Counted from the first letter of the stretch, positions 9,179 through 18,824 are shown. The stretch: DNA of 60,145 bases from Betaproteobacteria bacterium (GCA_947467435.1 CANIIA010000006.1:1-60145); one strand, 5' to 3'. A program made the numbers and translations. Notes: a model not told the origin generated them from the sequence alone.

Positions 9179-9847
9179 TCAACGGCCACTCAAAGAAGCG
9201 TTTTCGCTGCTGATCGAAAAATCAACGTATGAAAGCGTCTCTGGAGGGTTTGCCCGCTGAGAAGCTAAACGATCCGGTGTAGCCGGCACAACTTTCGATA
9301 CATTTTTTTCTGAAAAGCGTAGATCGGCAATATGCCAACCACGTAAGGCCTCATCCGCGCCTAATTGTGACAAAAACACTGGCAACAAATCTGTCGACCG
9401 CGCACGACCTTGCAAACTAAACGGGCCACCATTCGCTGTCACAGCAATTCGAGTGAGCCAAACACCCGGTACGCGACGACGAGAAAAAGCGAGTAAATAT
9501 TCAGAAAATTTTTCATCTTTTGTTGTTAGCTTGTATTGCAATAGCGCCAACAGGGCTTCCCGCTCGACGACTTGTGACTCGACACGTTGTAAGGTGGTTT
9601 GCAATTCAGCATTTATTTGAGGCGCATGTTTTTTTGAGAGATCAATCAACTCTGTGTCAAGTAACTCAGATTGGCTCTTCAATGCATCAAGCTCGGATTG
9701 CGACCGGTCAATTTGGAGTGAAGCCCACGCCGTCCAAAGTGAACCACATAACGCGTAGATCAAAATAAATAGACAGAGCCGATTGAGCGATAAATACCGA
9801 CGTGGCGCACGCAGTTCAAGTCGAAATAAATTGATTTGCGCGATCAA
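9179..9847 (-). CDS. PilN-like MSHA alignment-complex protein (MshI2)
   Basis: 222 residues. The N-terminus 'MIAQINLFRLELR' is the short PilN cytoplasmic peptide that binds PilM-type proteins, followed by a membrane helix (about 24-44) and coiled coil. The start codon is TTG and overlaps the mshI stop as TTGA; no ATG is available before the INLF motif. In Vibrio this function is part of MshI/MshJ; a separate PilN-like gene here is sometimes called mshI2. Confidence 0.75.
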   Translation of the reverse strand: MIAQINLFRLELRAPRRYLSLNRLCLFILIYALCGSLWTAWASLQIDRSQSELDALKSQSELLDTELIDLSKKHAPQINAELQTTLQRVESQVVEREALLALLQYKLTTKDEKFSEYLLAFSRRRVPGVWLTRIAVTANGGPFSLQGRARSTDLLPVFLSQLGADEALRGWHIADLRFSEKNVSKVVPATPDRLASQRANPPETLSYVDFSISSENASLSGR

Positions 9848-10791
9848 CGTATCGCCTCAACATCCCGTAATGCTGCGCCAAGCAAATGAAATAATCGACC
9901 TTGGGCGCACAAATTTGGCACCGGGCATGGCTCGAATTCAAACCCTTGTGAAATTGGCAATAGGTGGGTTGGAATTTCTAGATGCTGGGCTAAAAAAGTA
10001 ATCGATTCACTTAGATCGATCACACCCACACATTGCAATTCCGTCACGAATGCAAAGCTGAACCGACGGGTTACGCTATCTAATGATCGCTGCACTTCTA
10101 GCAGTAAGGCCTCAAGCGATGCATGCCTAAGCACATGATCAACTGCTTGAACTTGCTGCGCTGAAACATCAATACGACGCGAGAACAACAGCGCACCGTT
10201 AAAGTTAACCGTAAACAAACAATGGCTGATCCCCACATATAAAACAGCCTGACATCTATTTTTAGGCAACAAATGATTTGCCATATTGCGTTGCGCAGTT
10301 TCTCTAACGTCTACAACACTCGCAGAGAATCCTGAATCATCTAATTGTTGGATGACCTCTGCCAATTGACTTGAGCGAGTAACCGCGATGTGCGCATACG
10401 CCGCCATACCAGAACTGTCTGGCGCAAGTGGTACGGCAATTGATTCAACAATCGCTTCTTCTACTGGATAATCAATCAAGTCTTTTGCCTTCCAGCGCAA
10501 CGCTTCGCCCAGTTCCGCAACAGGAACGCGAGGTGCTTCGAGCGTTGCAAATAAATAATCATCTGGTCCAAGCATCAGCACTCCATTCGAAACACGCGAT
10601 AAATGACTTTGCCGCAATGATTGGCTCAAGCCCTTATCACCACTCAGCCGAACTTCGCCCCAAGCGGATATTTGAATTTTTTTTGTTTGCCCAGCCTGGC
10701 AAACAATAAAACGTAACTCCCCCTCTTCCAGCGCGATGATTTGCATCTGATTATGAGTTGTCTTTGATTGAAAGGAAAAAAATTTCATCAT
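9844..10791 (-). CDS. mshI: MSHA biogenesis protein MshI (PilM-like)
   Basis: 315 residues, cytoplasmic, no signal peptide. Regions such as 'ALRWKAKDLIDYPVEEAIVE' and 'VVDVRETAQRNMANHLL' match the PilM/MshI actin-like fold in which the N-terminal half handles the PilN peptide. It starts the second half of the msh locus, after a 135-base AT-rich gap that holds a 37-bp palindrome. Two ATGs in tandem (10791, 10788) are possible starts. Confidence 0.78.
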   Translation of the reverse strand: MMKFFSFQSKTTHNQMQIIALEEGELRFIVCQAGQTKKIQISAWGEVRLSGDKGLSQSLRQSHLSRVSNGVLMLGPDDYLFATLEAPRVPVAELGEALRWKAKDLIDYPVEEAIVESIAVPLAPDSSGMAAYAHIAVTRSSQLAEVIQQLDDSGFSASVVDVRETAQRNMANHLLPKNRCQAVLYVGISHCLFTVNFNGALLFSRRIDVSAQQVQAVDHVLRHASLEALLLEVQRSLDSVTRRFSFAFVTELQCVGVIDLSESITFLAQHLEIPTHLLPISQGFEFEPCPVPNLCAQGRLFHLLGAALRDVEAIR

Positions 10792-10824
10792 TATTTCTGT
10801 TAAAAATAATTAATTTGATTTATG

Positions 10825-10861
10825 TATGATTTATACACAAACTGTTTGTTTATAAATCATA
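10825..10861. repeat. 37-bp near-perfect AT-rich palindrome
   Basis: Two 18-base arms, TATGATTTATACACAAAC on the left and its complement on the right, pair at 17 of 18 positions around a single central T at 10843. It lies between the mshQ stop (10927) and the mshI start (10791). It could fold as a cruciform or RNA hairpin separating two transcripts, or be a dimeric operator. It is not followed by an uninterrupted T-run, so a standard terminator is less likely. Confidence 0.7.
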
Positions 10862-10926
10862 GAAGGTAGGTTTCATTTTCATTAGACAGTTAATTGATTT
10901 TTTATCAAAGCAACTTGGCTAATTGA

Positions 10927-13047
10927 TCACAAGTTTTCACGTTGAATCAGATATCGATTCATACGCAGACCCGGGCATTCGCGACGCGCCGCACGTACTA
11001 CGTCCAAAGCGGCAACACTTAACGCAGACTGAAAAACATTCACCTCATCAATATTTCCTGAAAAGGCAAATTGACGATCACTTGGGTTTGGTAACGAATT
11101 CGTATACTCGCCGCCGATACTTAGATTTCCAGCATCAGATCCAACCGTTCCCGAGTAAAAATCTGACGTATTAGCAATCAATGCGCCTGCGGTGTCATAC
11201 ACATACAATCGCCGGCGTTTCTTTAGCCCATCAAACACGGCTGTCACGAAGTACCACCGGTTACTTTGCAAGCTATTCGTCGGGGCCCATAAAATGTCTG
11301 GTGATGTGCCACGCATATAAAAGTTGATCGTATTGGTCTGATTTAAACTCAGGCCCCAACCCTTCGAGTTATTAAAGTCATCCACAATAATCCGCTGCGC
11401 ATTTAGTGAAATGTCAGTCGATCGAATCCACGCAGTCAGCGTAAACCCGTCTTTCCATCCTGCATCCACACCTAAATTTGGAAAACTTCTTGCCCCTTGA
11501 TCAGCAATAGCAATGAATTGTTGTTTCGAGCGATCAAATAAGCCGTAACTGCATGTTCCTGGATTTCCGGTGCGTACCGGATCAATGCGCGATGTGGTGG
11601 GATTACCGGTCCCAAGCGCATTGCTCGCGGTGCCAGGAAAATTACCAGAGCCAGAATCAACCACCTCAGAGGCTGTCCCACCCCAATTCAATTGGTCCAT
11701 CCGCCAATTAGCAAAGGGCTTTGGTACAAAGTTAGCGATATAAAAATCACCGAGCCCGTCAGCCGTCATCAATCCTGTTATTTTTGTTGACGTTGTTGTA
11801 CTTGTTCCGACATCCGGGTAATACCAAACTGGACTGACGTTCCCTCCTGTTTGAACGTATTGACCAACAACCATTGTCGTTAGTGATACACCGTAGTCAG
11901 CATTACCTGCCGGATAAGACAACAGCACGTCCAGATTTGAGTACGTGATCGAATTTACGTTGGTGATTGTCCAGTATTGATTTACGCTTTTAGAAATATC
12001 TAATTGAGCAATCGGCGTTGTAGTCAATACGTTTGGATGATCTCCGTCCTTGGAAAGGACCTCAACAGAGCCAGCACTTGCCCCACTAAATGTCACTGTC
12101 ACCGGCGCGTAATTTAAAGTACCTCCTACTTGCCAAGTGGGGCTTGAATTACCAGCTGCAACTGGCATACGCAGCCGTCCGTTGACGTAGCTTGAAGTAG
12201 ATCCACCATTGACACCCGCATTCGGCAAACTGGCGGTTGTCATTGAAACGTAGTTCGTAGCGCTGGTTGGGTCGGTATTGCTGGTCTGAATCAATCCTTT
12301 GGTGAGTGTCAGGGTGTTACTGACGATTAAGCTGTGAGTAGGCGAGCCAACTTTCCCTAAGATGAGTCTTCCACCGCTTTTGTCGAGGATGACATTAAAC
12401 GCAGTGGTTGTTCCAGAGCCATATAACACTTGGTCAACGCTCCCGTTTAAGTAAAGCGTGGCATTTTCAGCTTTATAGGTTCCATTGTTGAGTACGTCGC
12501 CAGCAATTTTCAGATTTGCATTACCAGATTGAATGAATGTGGCGCCCGCTTGAATCGCAAGCGATTTTCCAACTATCGCCTCCGAAATAGGTGCCGAGTA
12601 AAGCTCGAGCCTTGCAGACCCTGCGACAACATTGATGTAGTTGCTTACATTTAACGTGTTTGCAGAGCCACTTAACCGAACCACCCCATCTTGATTAAAT
12701 GTAATCGACCGAATTGATGGACTTTGAATCTTCGCTTCAACTCCCATACCTGAACAAATAATCACGTCATCCGCAGCTGTCGGGAGCGTTGCTGGAACGA
12801 TGATGTTGTTACATGAACCCGTAGACCACGGGGTGGTTGCCACAGCGAGATCTTCCCAAGTTCCGTTTCTGCGTGCGTAAAAGCTTGCTGCAAATGTGTC
12901 TACTGAAAAAATACTCAGGACGATTGGTATCGCTGCTATCGATAACAACCAGTACCTGTTGTTTAAGAACCATCGTGGCCGCCGCATCGATAAGCGACCG
13001 CAAAGCGGTTGACCGACACGCCCCGCCTTAAGCACAGACTGCACCAT
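10927..13047 (-). CDS. mshQ: MshQ-like surface protein with LamG/concanavalin-like domain
   Basis: 706 residues. A signal-like hydrophobic stretch ('YWLLSIAAIPIVLSIFSV') is followed by an N-terminal beta-rich region and, from about residue 450, a LamG/concanavalin-type fold ('DGFTLTAWIRSTD', 'NRWYFVTAVFDG', 'GNIDEVNVFQSALS'). In MSHA loci the large mshQ product is thought to be a tip or surface component. The frame starts at an ATG overlapping mshP by 20 bases; a second ATG at 12987 would place the signal peptide nearer the start. The C-terminus is mshQ's least conserved part, so the name rests on position plus domain. Confidence 0.7.
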   Translation of the reverse strand: MVQSVLKAGRVGQPLCGRLSMRRPRWFLNNRYWLLSIAAIPIVLSIFSVDTFAASFYARRNGTWEDLAVATTPWSTGSCNNIIVPATLPTAADDVIICSGMGVEAKIQSPSIRSITFNQDGVVRLSGSANTLNVSNYINVVAGSARLELYSAPISEAIVGKSLAIQAGATFIQSGNANLKIAGDVLNNGTYKAENATLYLNGSVDQVLYGSGTTTAFNVILDKSGGRLILGKVGSPTHSLIVSNTLTLTKGLIQTSNTDPTSATNYVSMTTASLPNAGVNGGSTSSYVNGRLRMPVAAGNSSPTWQVGGTLNYAPVTVTFSGASAGSVEVLSKDGDHPNVLTTTPIAQLDISKSVNQYWTITNVNSITYSNLDVLLSYPAGNADYGVSLTTMVVGQYVQTGGNVSPVWYYPDVGTSTTTSTKITGLMTADGLGDFYIANFVPKPFANWRMDQLNWGGTASEVVDSGSGNFPGTASNALGTGNPTTSRIDPVRTGNPGTCSYGLFDRSKQQFIAIADQGARSFPNLGVDAGWKDGFTLTAWIRSTDISLNAQRIIVDDFNNSKGWGLSLNQTNTINFYMRGTSPDILWAPTNSLQSNRWYFVTAVFDGLKKRRRLYVYDTAGALIANTSDFYSGTVGSDAGNLSIGGEYTNSLPNPSDRQFAFSGNIDEVNVFQSALSVAALDVVRAARRECPGLRMNRYLIQRENL

Positions 13048-13537
13048 CAGGGGTTTGACGACACACGGAAATCAAAGCACTGACTGCTCGCTCTATGTAC
13101 ATCCCATTCACTGCAGCGTTGTTAGGGCAAGCCCCTGCGGAAGGTAAATTACATGCTACGGATTCAATTTGATAAACACTGATGGATTGATTGTTCTCTG
13201 TCGCAATTGTTTTGATACAGCGAACCGTGACCATAAAATCAATCAAAAATCCATCAAACTTTTGGCTAATCGCACTCGATGGACATGTATACGTTGCAGT
13301 GGGTGTATTTAGGTTTGAATTCTCGGCAGCCAAGATCAACCAACTTTGCCACTCGACGCCTGCTTTAGCAGCAAGCAACGCTCGACTACCCATGAGATCG
13401 GCCGATTGATTACGCGTTGCGATTTGCGTGAACTGAGTAATGCTTAGCGCTAACCCGCCGAGTAACACAATGACAAGCAGTGCAGCTATGATGCCGATAC
13501 CACGTTGCTGCGAATAAACTTTCAATTTAGCGTTCAA
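13028..13537 (-). CDS. mshP: MSHA biogenesis protein MshP (PilX-like minor pilin)
   Basis: 169 residues. The N-terminus 'RGIGIIAALLVIVLLGGLALSI' is a pilin-like helix lacking the usual Glu at +5, as in GspK/PilX/MshP proteins. The probable start is TTG, overlapping the mshO stop as TTGA. Four Cys in the C-terminal half suggest disulfides. It lies between mshO and mshQ as in Vibrio. Confidence 0.75.
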   Translation of the reverse strand: MNAKLKVYSQQRGIGIIAALLVIVLLGGLALSITQFTQIATRNQSADLMGSRALLAAKAGVEWQSWLILAAENSNLNTPTATYTCPSSAISQKFDGFLIDFMVTVRCIKTIATENNQSISVYQIESVACNLPSAGACPNNAAVNGMYIERAVSALISVCRQTPDGAVCA

Positions 13538-14409
13538 AGTGTGTTGTCTACTTTGACTTGGCGATACAAATTGACGCTTTCGCTGTCTGAACTCTTTAAT
13601 TGAATGCGTAATTCAATTAAGCCATCAAGTAGCTGATCTGCGCTAAACACCGTCCCCGAACCGCCGGCACTTGCAGCGCATTGCACAAGAGAGGCAACAC
13701 GCGCTTTGCTTCCAGTGGCTGCGATCAAATTATCGTACGCAGCAATAGACGATGGCATTGAAGCTTGGATCGCATAGCCTGCGTAACGCCATATCACTTG
13801 GTTGACTGGATCACAGACGAACGCGACTGGACCATCGCTGACCATAATACGGGAGACTGTCTCCGTGCATGTATTGGCGAATGGAGTACCAACATAACTA
13901 AAACCGGTCACTAAACCTGATGTTGTCGTGACTGCACTAATTGTTCTTCGGTTTGAAGGTGTTGCTGCCCACGCATCACAGGTAACGCCCATGCCGTTTC
14001 CAAAGACAAGATAATCACCAAGAATTGGCGTAGAACCTACCCATGGACCAATCAAGGCAACGCTTGTTGTTCCACCGAAAAGTGCTGCGCCACAATCGAG
14101 ACCATTCCCATTGCAATATCGAGCACCGCCTCGAAGGTGCAGAAATTCGAGCATCGTTCCACTTAAGTCAAAACGCGCGCTATTAGGTACAGCTGCAGCT
14201 AGGTCGCGAGAAATTTGCCGTAGCGCAATATCAGCCTGCTCTGTGAGCGTAAATCGGCGCACTGTCAACGCGTAGCTTTCTACTGGTTGTTTGACATACA
14301 CAGCGATAGAGGCCGCGACGATACCTATCAAAACAATCACCACAATCGCTTCAACAAGCGTAAAGCCGAGATTTTTTACTAGCATCGCCTTGCCCGTAAC
14401 GTGCAGCAT
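13534..14409 (-). CDS. mshO: MSHA minor pilin MshO
   Basis: 291 residues. The prepilin motif 'LGFTLVEAIVVIVLIGIVAASI' (cleavage after the Gly, Glu at +5) is followed by a PilW/GspJ-like body with 'TEQADIALRQISRDLAAAVPN' and paired cysteines. It starts directly at the mshD stop codon with no gap. It would be processed by a prepilin peptidase, which is not in this window. Confidence 0.8.
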   Translation of the reverse strand: MLHVTGKAMLVKNLGFTLVEAIVVIVLIGIVAASIAVYVKQPVESYALTVRRFTLTEQADIALRQISRDLAAAVPNSARFDLSGTMLEFLHLRGGARYCNGNGLDCGAALFGGTTSVALIGPWVGSTPILGDYLVFGNGMGVTCDAWAATPSNRRTISAVTTTSGLVTGFSYVGTPFANTCTETVSRIMVSDGPVAFVCDPVNQVIWRYAGYAIQASMPSSIAAYDNLIAATGSKARVASLVQCAASAGGSGTVFSADQLLDGLIELRIQLKSSDSESVNLYRQVKVDNTL

Positions 14410-14913
14410 TTAGATGTTTGCGCGATAAGCGCTGAGCTTGACCGGTTCGCCAGAGGGCGTAGTAACCGTGACATCAATGCGCTTCATCTCCCCCGTAGTA
14501 ACAAACACGCTACCTGAAACCGGCGTATTTGCTGCAGTGGGCGTAATCGAGATTGAAACCGAATAACCAGTTAAGCCACTCACTACTTGGCCGTTTTTGG
14601 TGAAGATACCGTTTGATGTGAAGAGATGGTAATCGTCGATATCAATAAAAAAAGGACGATTAATTTGTGTTGGCGTACCTACAAAAGCACTTGGATTCGC
14701 GAACTGGCGGGTCAATACTTCATCAATAAATGCCTCTGCAACAGCAATTGCTTGTTTACGCTGCAACGCCTCGGCACTACGACTGACGTCTAAATTAATC
14801 ACTGATAAAACACCGAGCAGTGCGGTGCTTACAACCACAACAAAAATCAGCAATTCAAGTAACGAAAAACCTCCTGAGCGCAAATTCGCCTTTACAGGGG
14901 GCCTAGTAAACAT
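14410..14913 (-). CDS. mshD: MSHA minor pilin MshD
   Basis: 167 residues. Prepilin motif 'GGFSLLELLIFVVVVSTALLGV' with 'AIAVAEAFIDEVLTRQF' after the helix, the PilV/GspI/MshD-type signature. The start overlaps the mshC end by 11 bases. Confidence 0.78.
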   Translation of the reverse strand: MFTRPPVKANLRSGGFSLLELLIFVVVVSTALLGVLSVINLDVSRSAEALQRKQAIAVAEAFIDEVLTRQFANPSAFVGTPTQINRPFFIDIDDYHLFTSNGIFTKNGQVVSGLTGYSVSISITPTAANTPVSGSVFVTTGEMKRIDVTVTTPSGEPVKLSAYRANI

Positions 14914-15394
14914 GTCCAGAAATCTGGCCGATCGTGATTGATATGTTTTGCGACCCAGATAATACTAGTTGGGTATCGGTGGTTTTAACTACACCACTGC
15001 TGGTCAATGGCTCTCCTTGTGCACCAAATATCAACGGTCCGCTGCTTAATTGAAGGACGAGTCCAACTGGGGGATTGAGAGAAAAAGAATTTCCTCCTGT
15101 CATCGGATCTGGTAAATCGATCGAACATGCTTGAGAAGCACCCGTACTGGCAGCACGTTTCAATGTGATTGATGAAGCAGTGACATTGACGCAAACATTA
15201 CGACGCGTTGCGATAGCGGTTTTTTGCGCACTTAAAACTACACCACGCACTTGGTCTGCAAAACCCAGGCGATCATTGGTTAGGTTGATCGACATTTTGG
15301 GCAACGCAATCGTCACCACAACAGCAAGTAATAGACCAACAGTGACAAGCTCAATATAGCTGAATCCTTTAATTAAGCAGGAGGATTCACGCAT
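14903..15394 (-). CDS. mshC: MSHA minor pilin MshC (GspH/FimT-like)
   Basis: 163 residues from the ATG at 15392-15394, overlapping the preceding pilin by 22 bases; the only upstream start is a TTG. 'KGFSYIELVTVGLLLAVVVTIALP' is the prepilin helix, and 'ADQVRGVVLSAQKTAIATRR' is the conserved stretch of GspH/FimT pseudopilins. It follows the MshA-like genes as mshC does in Vibrio. Confidence 0.75.
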   Translation of the reverse strand: MRESSCLIKGFSYIELVTVGLLLAVVVTIALPKMSINLTNDRLGFADQVRGVVLSAQKTAIATRRNVCVNVTASSITLKRAASTGASQACSIDLPDPMTGGNSFSLNPPVGLVLQLSSGPLIFGAQGEPLTSSGVVKTTDTQLVLSGSQNISITIGQISGHVY

Positions 15395-15783
15395 ACCATC
15401 GGCATCGGAAATGAAGCACCTGTCTCTGTATTGATTACTGAGCAATGCGTGTCGACAATACCGTCTGAGATACAGCTCGTTGTTTGGACGCCACTTGAAA
15501 AAGTGATGCCGCTTGGCAAGATATAACCACTATCAAATGCATTCCCTACAAACGACGAACAGTATCTAGCGTTTCCAACCCGCGTCGGCACAACACCGGT
15601 GGATAAATATTTTGCATAATTCATCTGACTCCATGATGAAATAGCAGCACCGATTGCCTGAGCTTGTGCATTTTTTGCATCATTTTGTGCACTAATAAAT
15701 TTGGGAATAGCGATCGCAGCCAGTAAGGCCAAAATCACAATCACAACAACCAATTCAATCAGCGTGAAGCCCTTACCCTTCAT
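15373..15783 (-). CDS. MshA-like type IV pilin, tandem copy 3
   Basis: About 136 residues from the ATG at 15781-15783 (leader MKGKG, then '[20 protein letters not shown]'); an ATG at 15825 gives 150. A purine-rich AAGGA lies about 12 bases before the nearer ATG. The body contains 'SSWSQMNYAKYL', shared with copies 1 and 2, and paired cysteines ('TTSCISDGIVDTHCS'). The end is 'PMPMVCVNPPA', similar to 'PISVVCTN' in the other two. The most divergent of three paralogues. Confidence 0.85.
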   Translation of the reverse strand: MKGKGFTLIELVVVIVILALLAAIAIPKFISAQNDAKNAQAQAIGAAISSWSQMNYAKYLSTGVVPTRVGNARYCSSFVGNAFDSGYILPSGITFSSGVQTTSCISDGIVDTHCSVINTETGASFPMPMVCVNPPA

Positions 15784-15834
15784 CTTGAAATTAAGTCCTT
15801 GAAATAAAAAATGGACAGGGTTCATTTTGTGAAT

Positions 15835-16257
15835 TTAGTTTGTGCAAACCAAACTGATCGGCTGAGGCGTTGAGCCAACTGAACTATGCGTCACGGAGCA
15901 AGTTGCCACAACCGCACCGGCAGAACCACAACCACTCACCGATCCAGTGAAGTTCATCAACGTGGGTGTTGAGGGAAACGCCGTTGTGCCAATAGAGCTG
16001 CAACTAAAGCTATTGTTTACGCCTGTTGCACCTGTACTGGTGCCTCCTGCAACGATAAACTTTGCGTAATTCATGGCACTCCATGATGACGCTGCACCCG
16101 CAAATCCCTTGGCTGCGGCATCCCGAGCATCGGTTTGTAGACTGACATACTTCGGGATTGCCACCGCAGCAAGAATCGCGAGTATCACGATCACCACCAC
16201 CAACTCAATGAGCGTAAATCCTCGCTCATTTAGTTTGGAGTGATCTACAGAATACAT
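15835..16257 (-). CDS. mshA: MshA-like type IV pilin, tandem copy 2
   Basis: 140 residues from the ATG at 16255-16257 (open from a GTG at 16302). Prepilin motif '[22 protein letters not shown]', then 'ASSWSAMNYAKFI' and two Cys pairs ending 'QPISLVCTN'. It is very close to copy 1 in helix, pilin body and C-terminus, so both arose by duplication. No good ribosome-binding site is visible. Confidence 0.85.
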   Translation of the reverse strand: MYSVDHSKLNERGFTLIELVVVIVILAILAAVAIPKYVSLQTDARDAAAKGFAGAASSWSAMNYAKFIVAGGTSTGATGVNNSFSCSSIGTTAFPSTPTLMNFTGSVSGCGSAGAVVATCSVTHSSVGSTPQPISLVCTN

Positions 16258-16320
16258 TTTGGCGAAACAGTTTTTTTGGTTAACAGCAAAAATGAATTGC
16301 ACAAACTTGCAGTTAAATAA

Positions 16321-16767
16321 TCAGTTCGTACAAACAACACTGATCGGCTGCGCAACCGAGGTTCCAGCTGGACTATGAGTTGCGGTACAGGTTGTACCGA
16401 CCGAACCAGCGCCACCCGAGCAGCCGACGCTCGTACCAGAAAATAAAATATTTGTCGGTACGGTTGTAAATGCTGAATTTGGCAAACTACCACAAGTTGT
16501 AGCAGTAGTAATCGAACTAGCGCTTGCAGAATTCACCAAGTATTTTCCGTAATTCATGGCGCTCCAAGAAGCCACTGCGCCTGCATAGCCTTGTGCCACA
16601 GAATTTCGTGCGTCGTCTTGAAGGCTAATGTATTTGGGAATCGCCACTGCCGCCAAAATTCCTAAAATCACAATCACAACGACCAATTCGATCAATGTAA
16701 AGCCCTTTTGCTTTTCTGTTTTTTGTTCAATACCAACTAGAGCTGCTTCTGGAAGTCTCTGGGTCAT
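16321..16767 (-). CDS. mshA: MshA-like type IV pilin, tandem copy 1 (probable major pilin)
   Basis: 148 residues with a clear AAAGGA seven bases before the ATG. A charged leader of about 22 residues precedes the cleavage site in '[22 protein letters not shown]'; the body has '[13 protein letters not shown]' and a C-terminal disulfide region ending 'QPISVVCTN'. It is preceded by a 249-base gene-free gap, the longest in the locus, which probably holds its own promoter. With its strong ribosome-binding site it is the best candidate for the major subunit. Confidence 0.88.
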   Translation of the reverse strand: MTQRLPEAALVGIEQKTEKQKGFTLIELVVVIVILGILAAVAIPKYISLQDDARNSVAQGYAGAVASWSAMNYGKYLVNSASASSITTATTCGSLPNSAFTTVPTNILFSGTSVGCSGGAGSVGTTCTATHSPAGTSVAQPISVVCTN

Positions 16768-17016
16768 GATTTGATCCTTTCAACGGATTAATTACTTAGC
16801 ACAATTTAAATACGCTGTTAACTCAACTTAAGTTTGAATTGCTAACGTTGTATCTGAAATTTCTGCTGCATGCATACAAAATTAGGTAGGTCACTACACA
16901 GGAGTGAAACCAATGTATCACCTAGGTCTTGATTATGCGCAGGTATAACAAACAATTAAAAATGATTTAACTACTTATTTCTTTTCTAAATTAGATAGAC
17001 TTTTTGTGCGTATGTA

Positions 17017-17538
17017 TTAGCAACCACCCGTATCTAAAGTAATGGTCGGGGCGACACCGACTGCACTCGCTTCCGTGTAACTAATCTGGCAAGTGGATGA
17101 CGTAGTTGCACCATTGACCTGGAAAATTCGCGGTGCAGTACCGCTGATTGTTAAGCCTTCTGCACTGGTGAGTTGCGCTGCAACGTCAATACCGGCGCTG
17201 GTCGCTGCTGGATATCGATTCACCATTAAAACGTTGACACCATCCATCAGCGCATTGCCTCCTGTGCTCGTACATTGACCACTCACAGCCATCTCAAGGT
17301 CGAGCTCACAACGGATTTTGGCAAGTACCGCTGCTGCACGTATCACGCCGTACATGGCCTGCGCCTTGGCTATTCGCGCATCGCGTTGCAAGGCGATAAA
17401 GCGGGGTAACGCAAGCGCCGCCAATATCCCGATGATGCTAATGACAATCACCAACTCGATGAGCGTGAATCCGGATCTTTTTTTCTTAACTTCAGGCAAT
17501 CGTCGCTGTATTGAACATTTGAATGGTCGGTTAAACAT
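17017..17538 (-). CDS. mshB: MSHA-type pilin (MshB-like)
   Basis: 173 residues from the ATG at 17536-17538, which has GGAG seven bases upstream; the frame is open to 17616 but overlaps mshG there. '[35 protein letters not shown]' is split by the cleavage site after Gly. Unlike the three downstream pilins it has no SWSxMNY segment but 'AVLAKIRCELD' and two cysteines near the end. Position next to mshG fits mshB; the name is inferred. Confidence 0.78.
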   Translation of the reverse strand: MFNRPFKCSIQRRLPEVKKKRSGFTLIELVIVISIIGILAALALPRFIALQRDARIAKAQAMYGVIRAAAVLAKIRCELDLEMAVSGQCTSTGGNALMDGVNVLMVNRYPAATSAGIDVAAQLTSAEGLTISGTAPRIFQVNGATTSSTCQISYTEASAVGVAPTITLDTGGC

Positions 17539-17579
17539 GTCTTTTCTCCACAGATGATTAATTAAAAGCATGCATTCAT

Positions 17580-18815
17580 TTACGGGCGGATCTGCGACAC
17601 GCTCGCCAAATCCCACATGGGTAAAAACACACCTAAAGCCAGGATCAGTACTAATCCACCCAACAACAGGATCAGGATGGGCTCGATTTGCTGGCTTAAG
17701 GTTTTGAGTTCGTATTCCAATTCGCGCTGATACATACTCGCCACTTCATCCATCATTTCGTCAATCGCACCAGATTCCTCACCCACGGCGAGCATTTGTA
17801 AAACGATGGGGGTAAATACGCCGGTGGCCGTGGCCGCACGCAATAAACTTTCACCACGCGCAACGTGCTCACGCATTTGATAGATCTTGGTCGCAATAAA
17901 TGCGTTGTCCACTGTTTCAGCCACAACACTCATCGATTGCACGATGGGCACGCCACTTTTGAGGGCAAGTGCAAAGCTTCGAGAAAACCGCGCAAGCATG
18001 GCTTTAGTCATCAATTTTCCTGCCACTGGGAGATGTAATTTCCAATGGTCCCAGCGTTGTTTGCCAGCGGAACTATTCGCCCACATGCGCCAGCCGAAAA
18101 TAATAAAAACGGCGGCTGCGATGACATATGGCCACCCCAGACGCAACAAATTGGAAAAATCAACGATCCAGCGTGTAACCAGCGGCAATTGCGCATTGGC
18201 CCCTGCAAAGATGCGTGAGAACGCGGGGATCACAAATAAGGTCACAATCGAAAATGCAATCGCCATGACAATCACCACGAACATCGGATAACGCACCGCT
18301 GCTTTCACTTGGTCTTTGATAAACACTTCAAATTCAAGGTGTAGCGTTAACCGCATAAACACTTCTTCGAGCCGCCCGCTCAACTCACCGACCCTCACCA
18401 TCGCAACATAAAATGAAGGAAATTGCCGCGGGAATTTGATTAATGCTTGCGATAACTCACGCCCAGCATCTAGGCTTTTTCGTAGAGCTTGAACTATTTT
18501 TATGGTGTTCGCTGCATCGGCAGACTGTTCTAACGCCTCTAAAGCACGCATGAGTGGTACACCAGACTTGACCAAGGTATGGATTTGTCGTGTGAATAGA
18601 ATGGCATTAAACGCCTGCCAGCTTTCACTCCATTGATCTACATATTTATAAAACTGGATCGGTTCAGCTGCAGACCTTGCGGTCGTGCGGATAGCAACAG
18701 GCGTGATGCCTTGTAATACCAATTGATCTGCAGCAAGCGCTGTGTTGGCAGCTTCAATTTGGCCTTGCACAAGCTGCCCTTTGAGGCTTCTTCCTTGATA
18801 ATGAAAGGTGGCCAT
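17580..18815 (-). CDS. mshG: MSHA inner-membrane platform protein MshG (GspF/PilC family)
   Basis: 411 residues from the ATG at 18813-18815 (a GTG two codons upstream is possible). Two T2SSF domains are visible: 'FTRQIHTLVKSGVPLMRALEAL' and 'FSRSFALALKSGVPIVQSMSVV', with membrane segments near 'FVVIVMAIAFSIVTLFVI', 'WPYVIAAAVFIIFGW' and the C-terminal 'ILILLLGGLVLILALGVFL'. It anchors the MshE motor in the membrane. It follows mshE by about 9 bases. Confidence 0.93.
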   Translation of the reverse strand: MATFHYQGRSLKGQLVQGQIEAANTALAADQLVLQGITPVAIRTTARSAAEPIQFYKYVDQWSESWQAFNAILFTRQIHTLVKSGVPLMRALEALEQSADAANTIKIVQALRKSLDAGRELSQALIKFPRQFPSFYVAMVRVGELSGRLEEVFMRLTLHLEFEVFIKDQVKAAVRYPMFVVIVMAIAFSIVTLFVIPAFSRIFAGANAQLPLVTRWIVDFSNLLRLGWPYVIAAAVFIIFGWRMWANSSAGKQRWDHWKLHLPVAGKLMTKAMLARFSRSFALALKSGVPIVQSMSVVAETVDNAFIATKIYQMREHVARGESLLRAATATGVFTPIVLQMLAVGEESGAIDEMMDEVASMYQRELEYELKTLSQQIEPILILLLGGLVLILALGVFLPMWDLASVSQIRP

Positions 18816-18824
18816 ATTCACACG

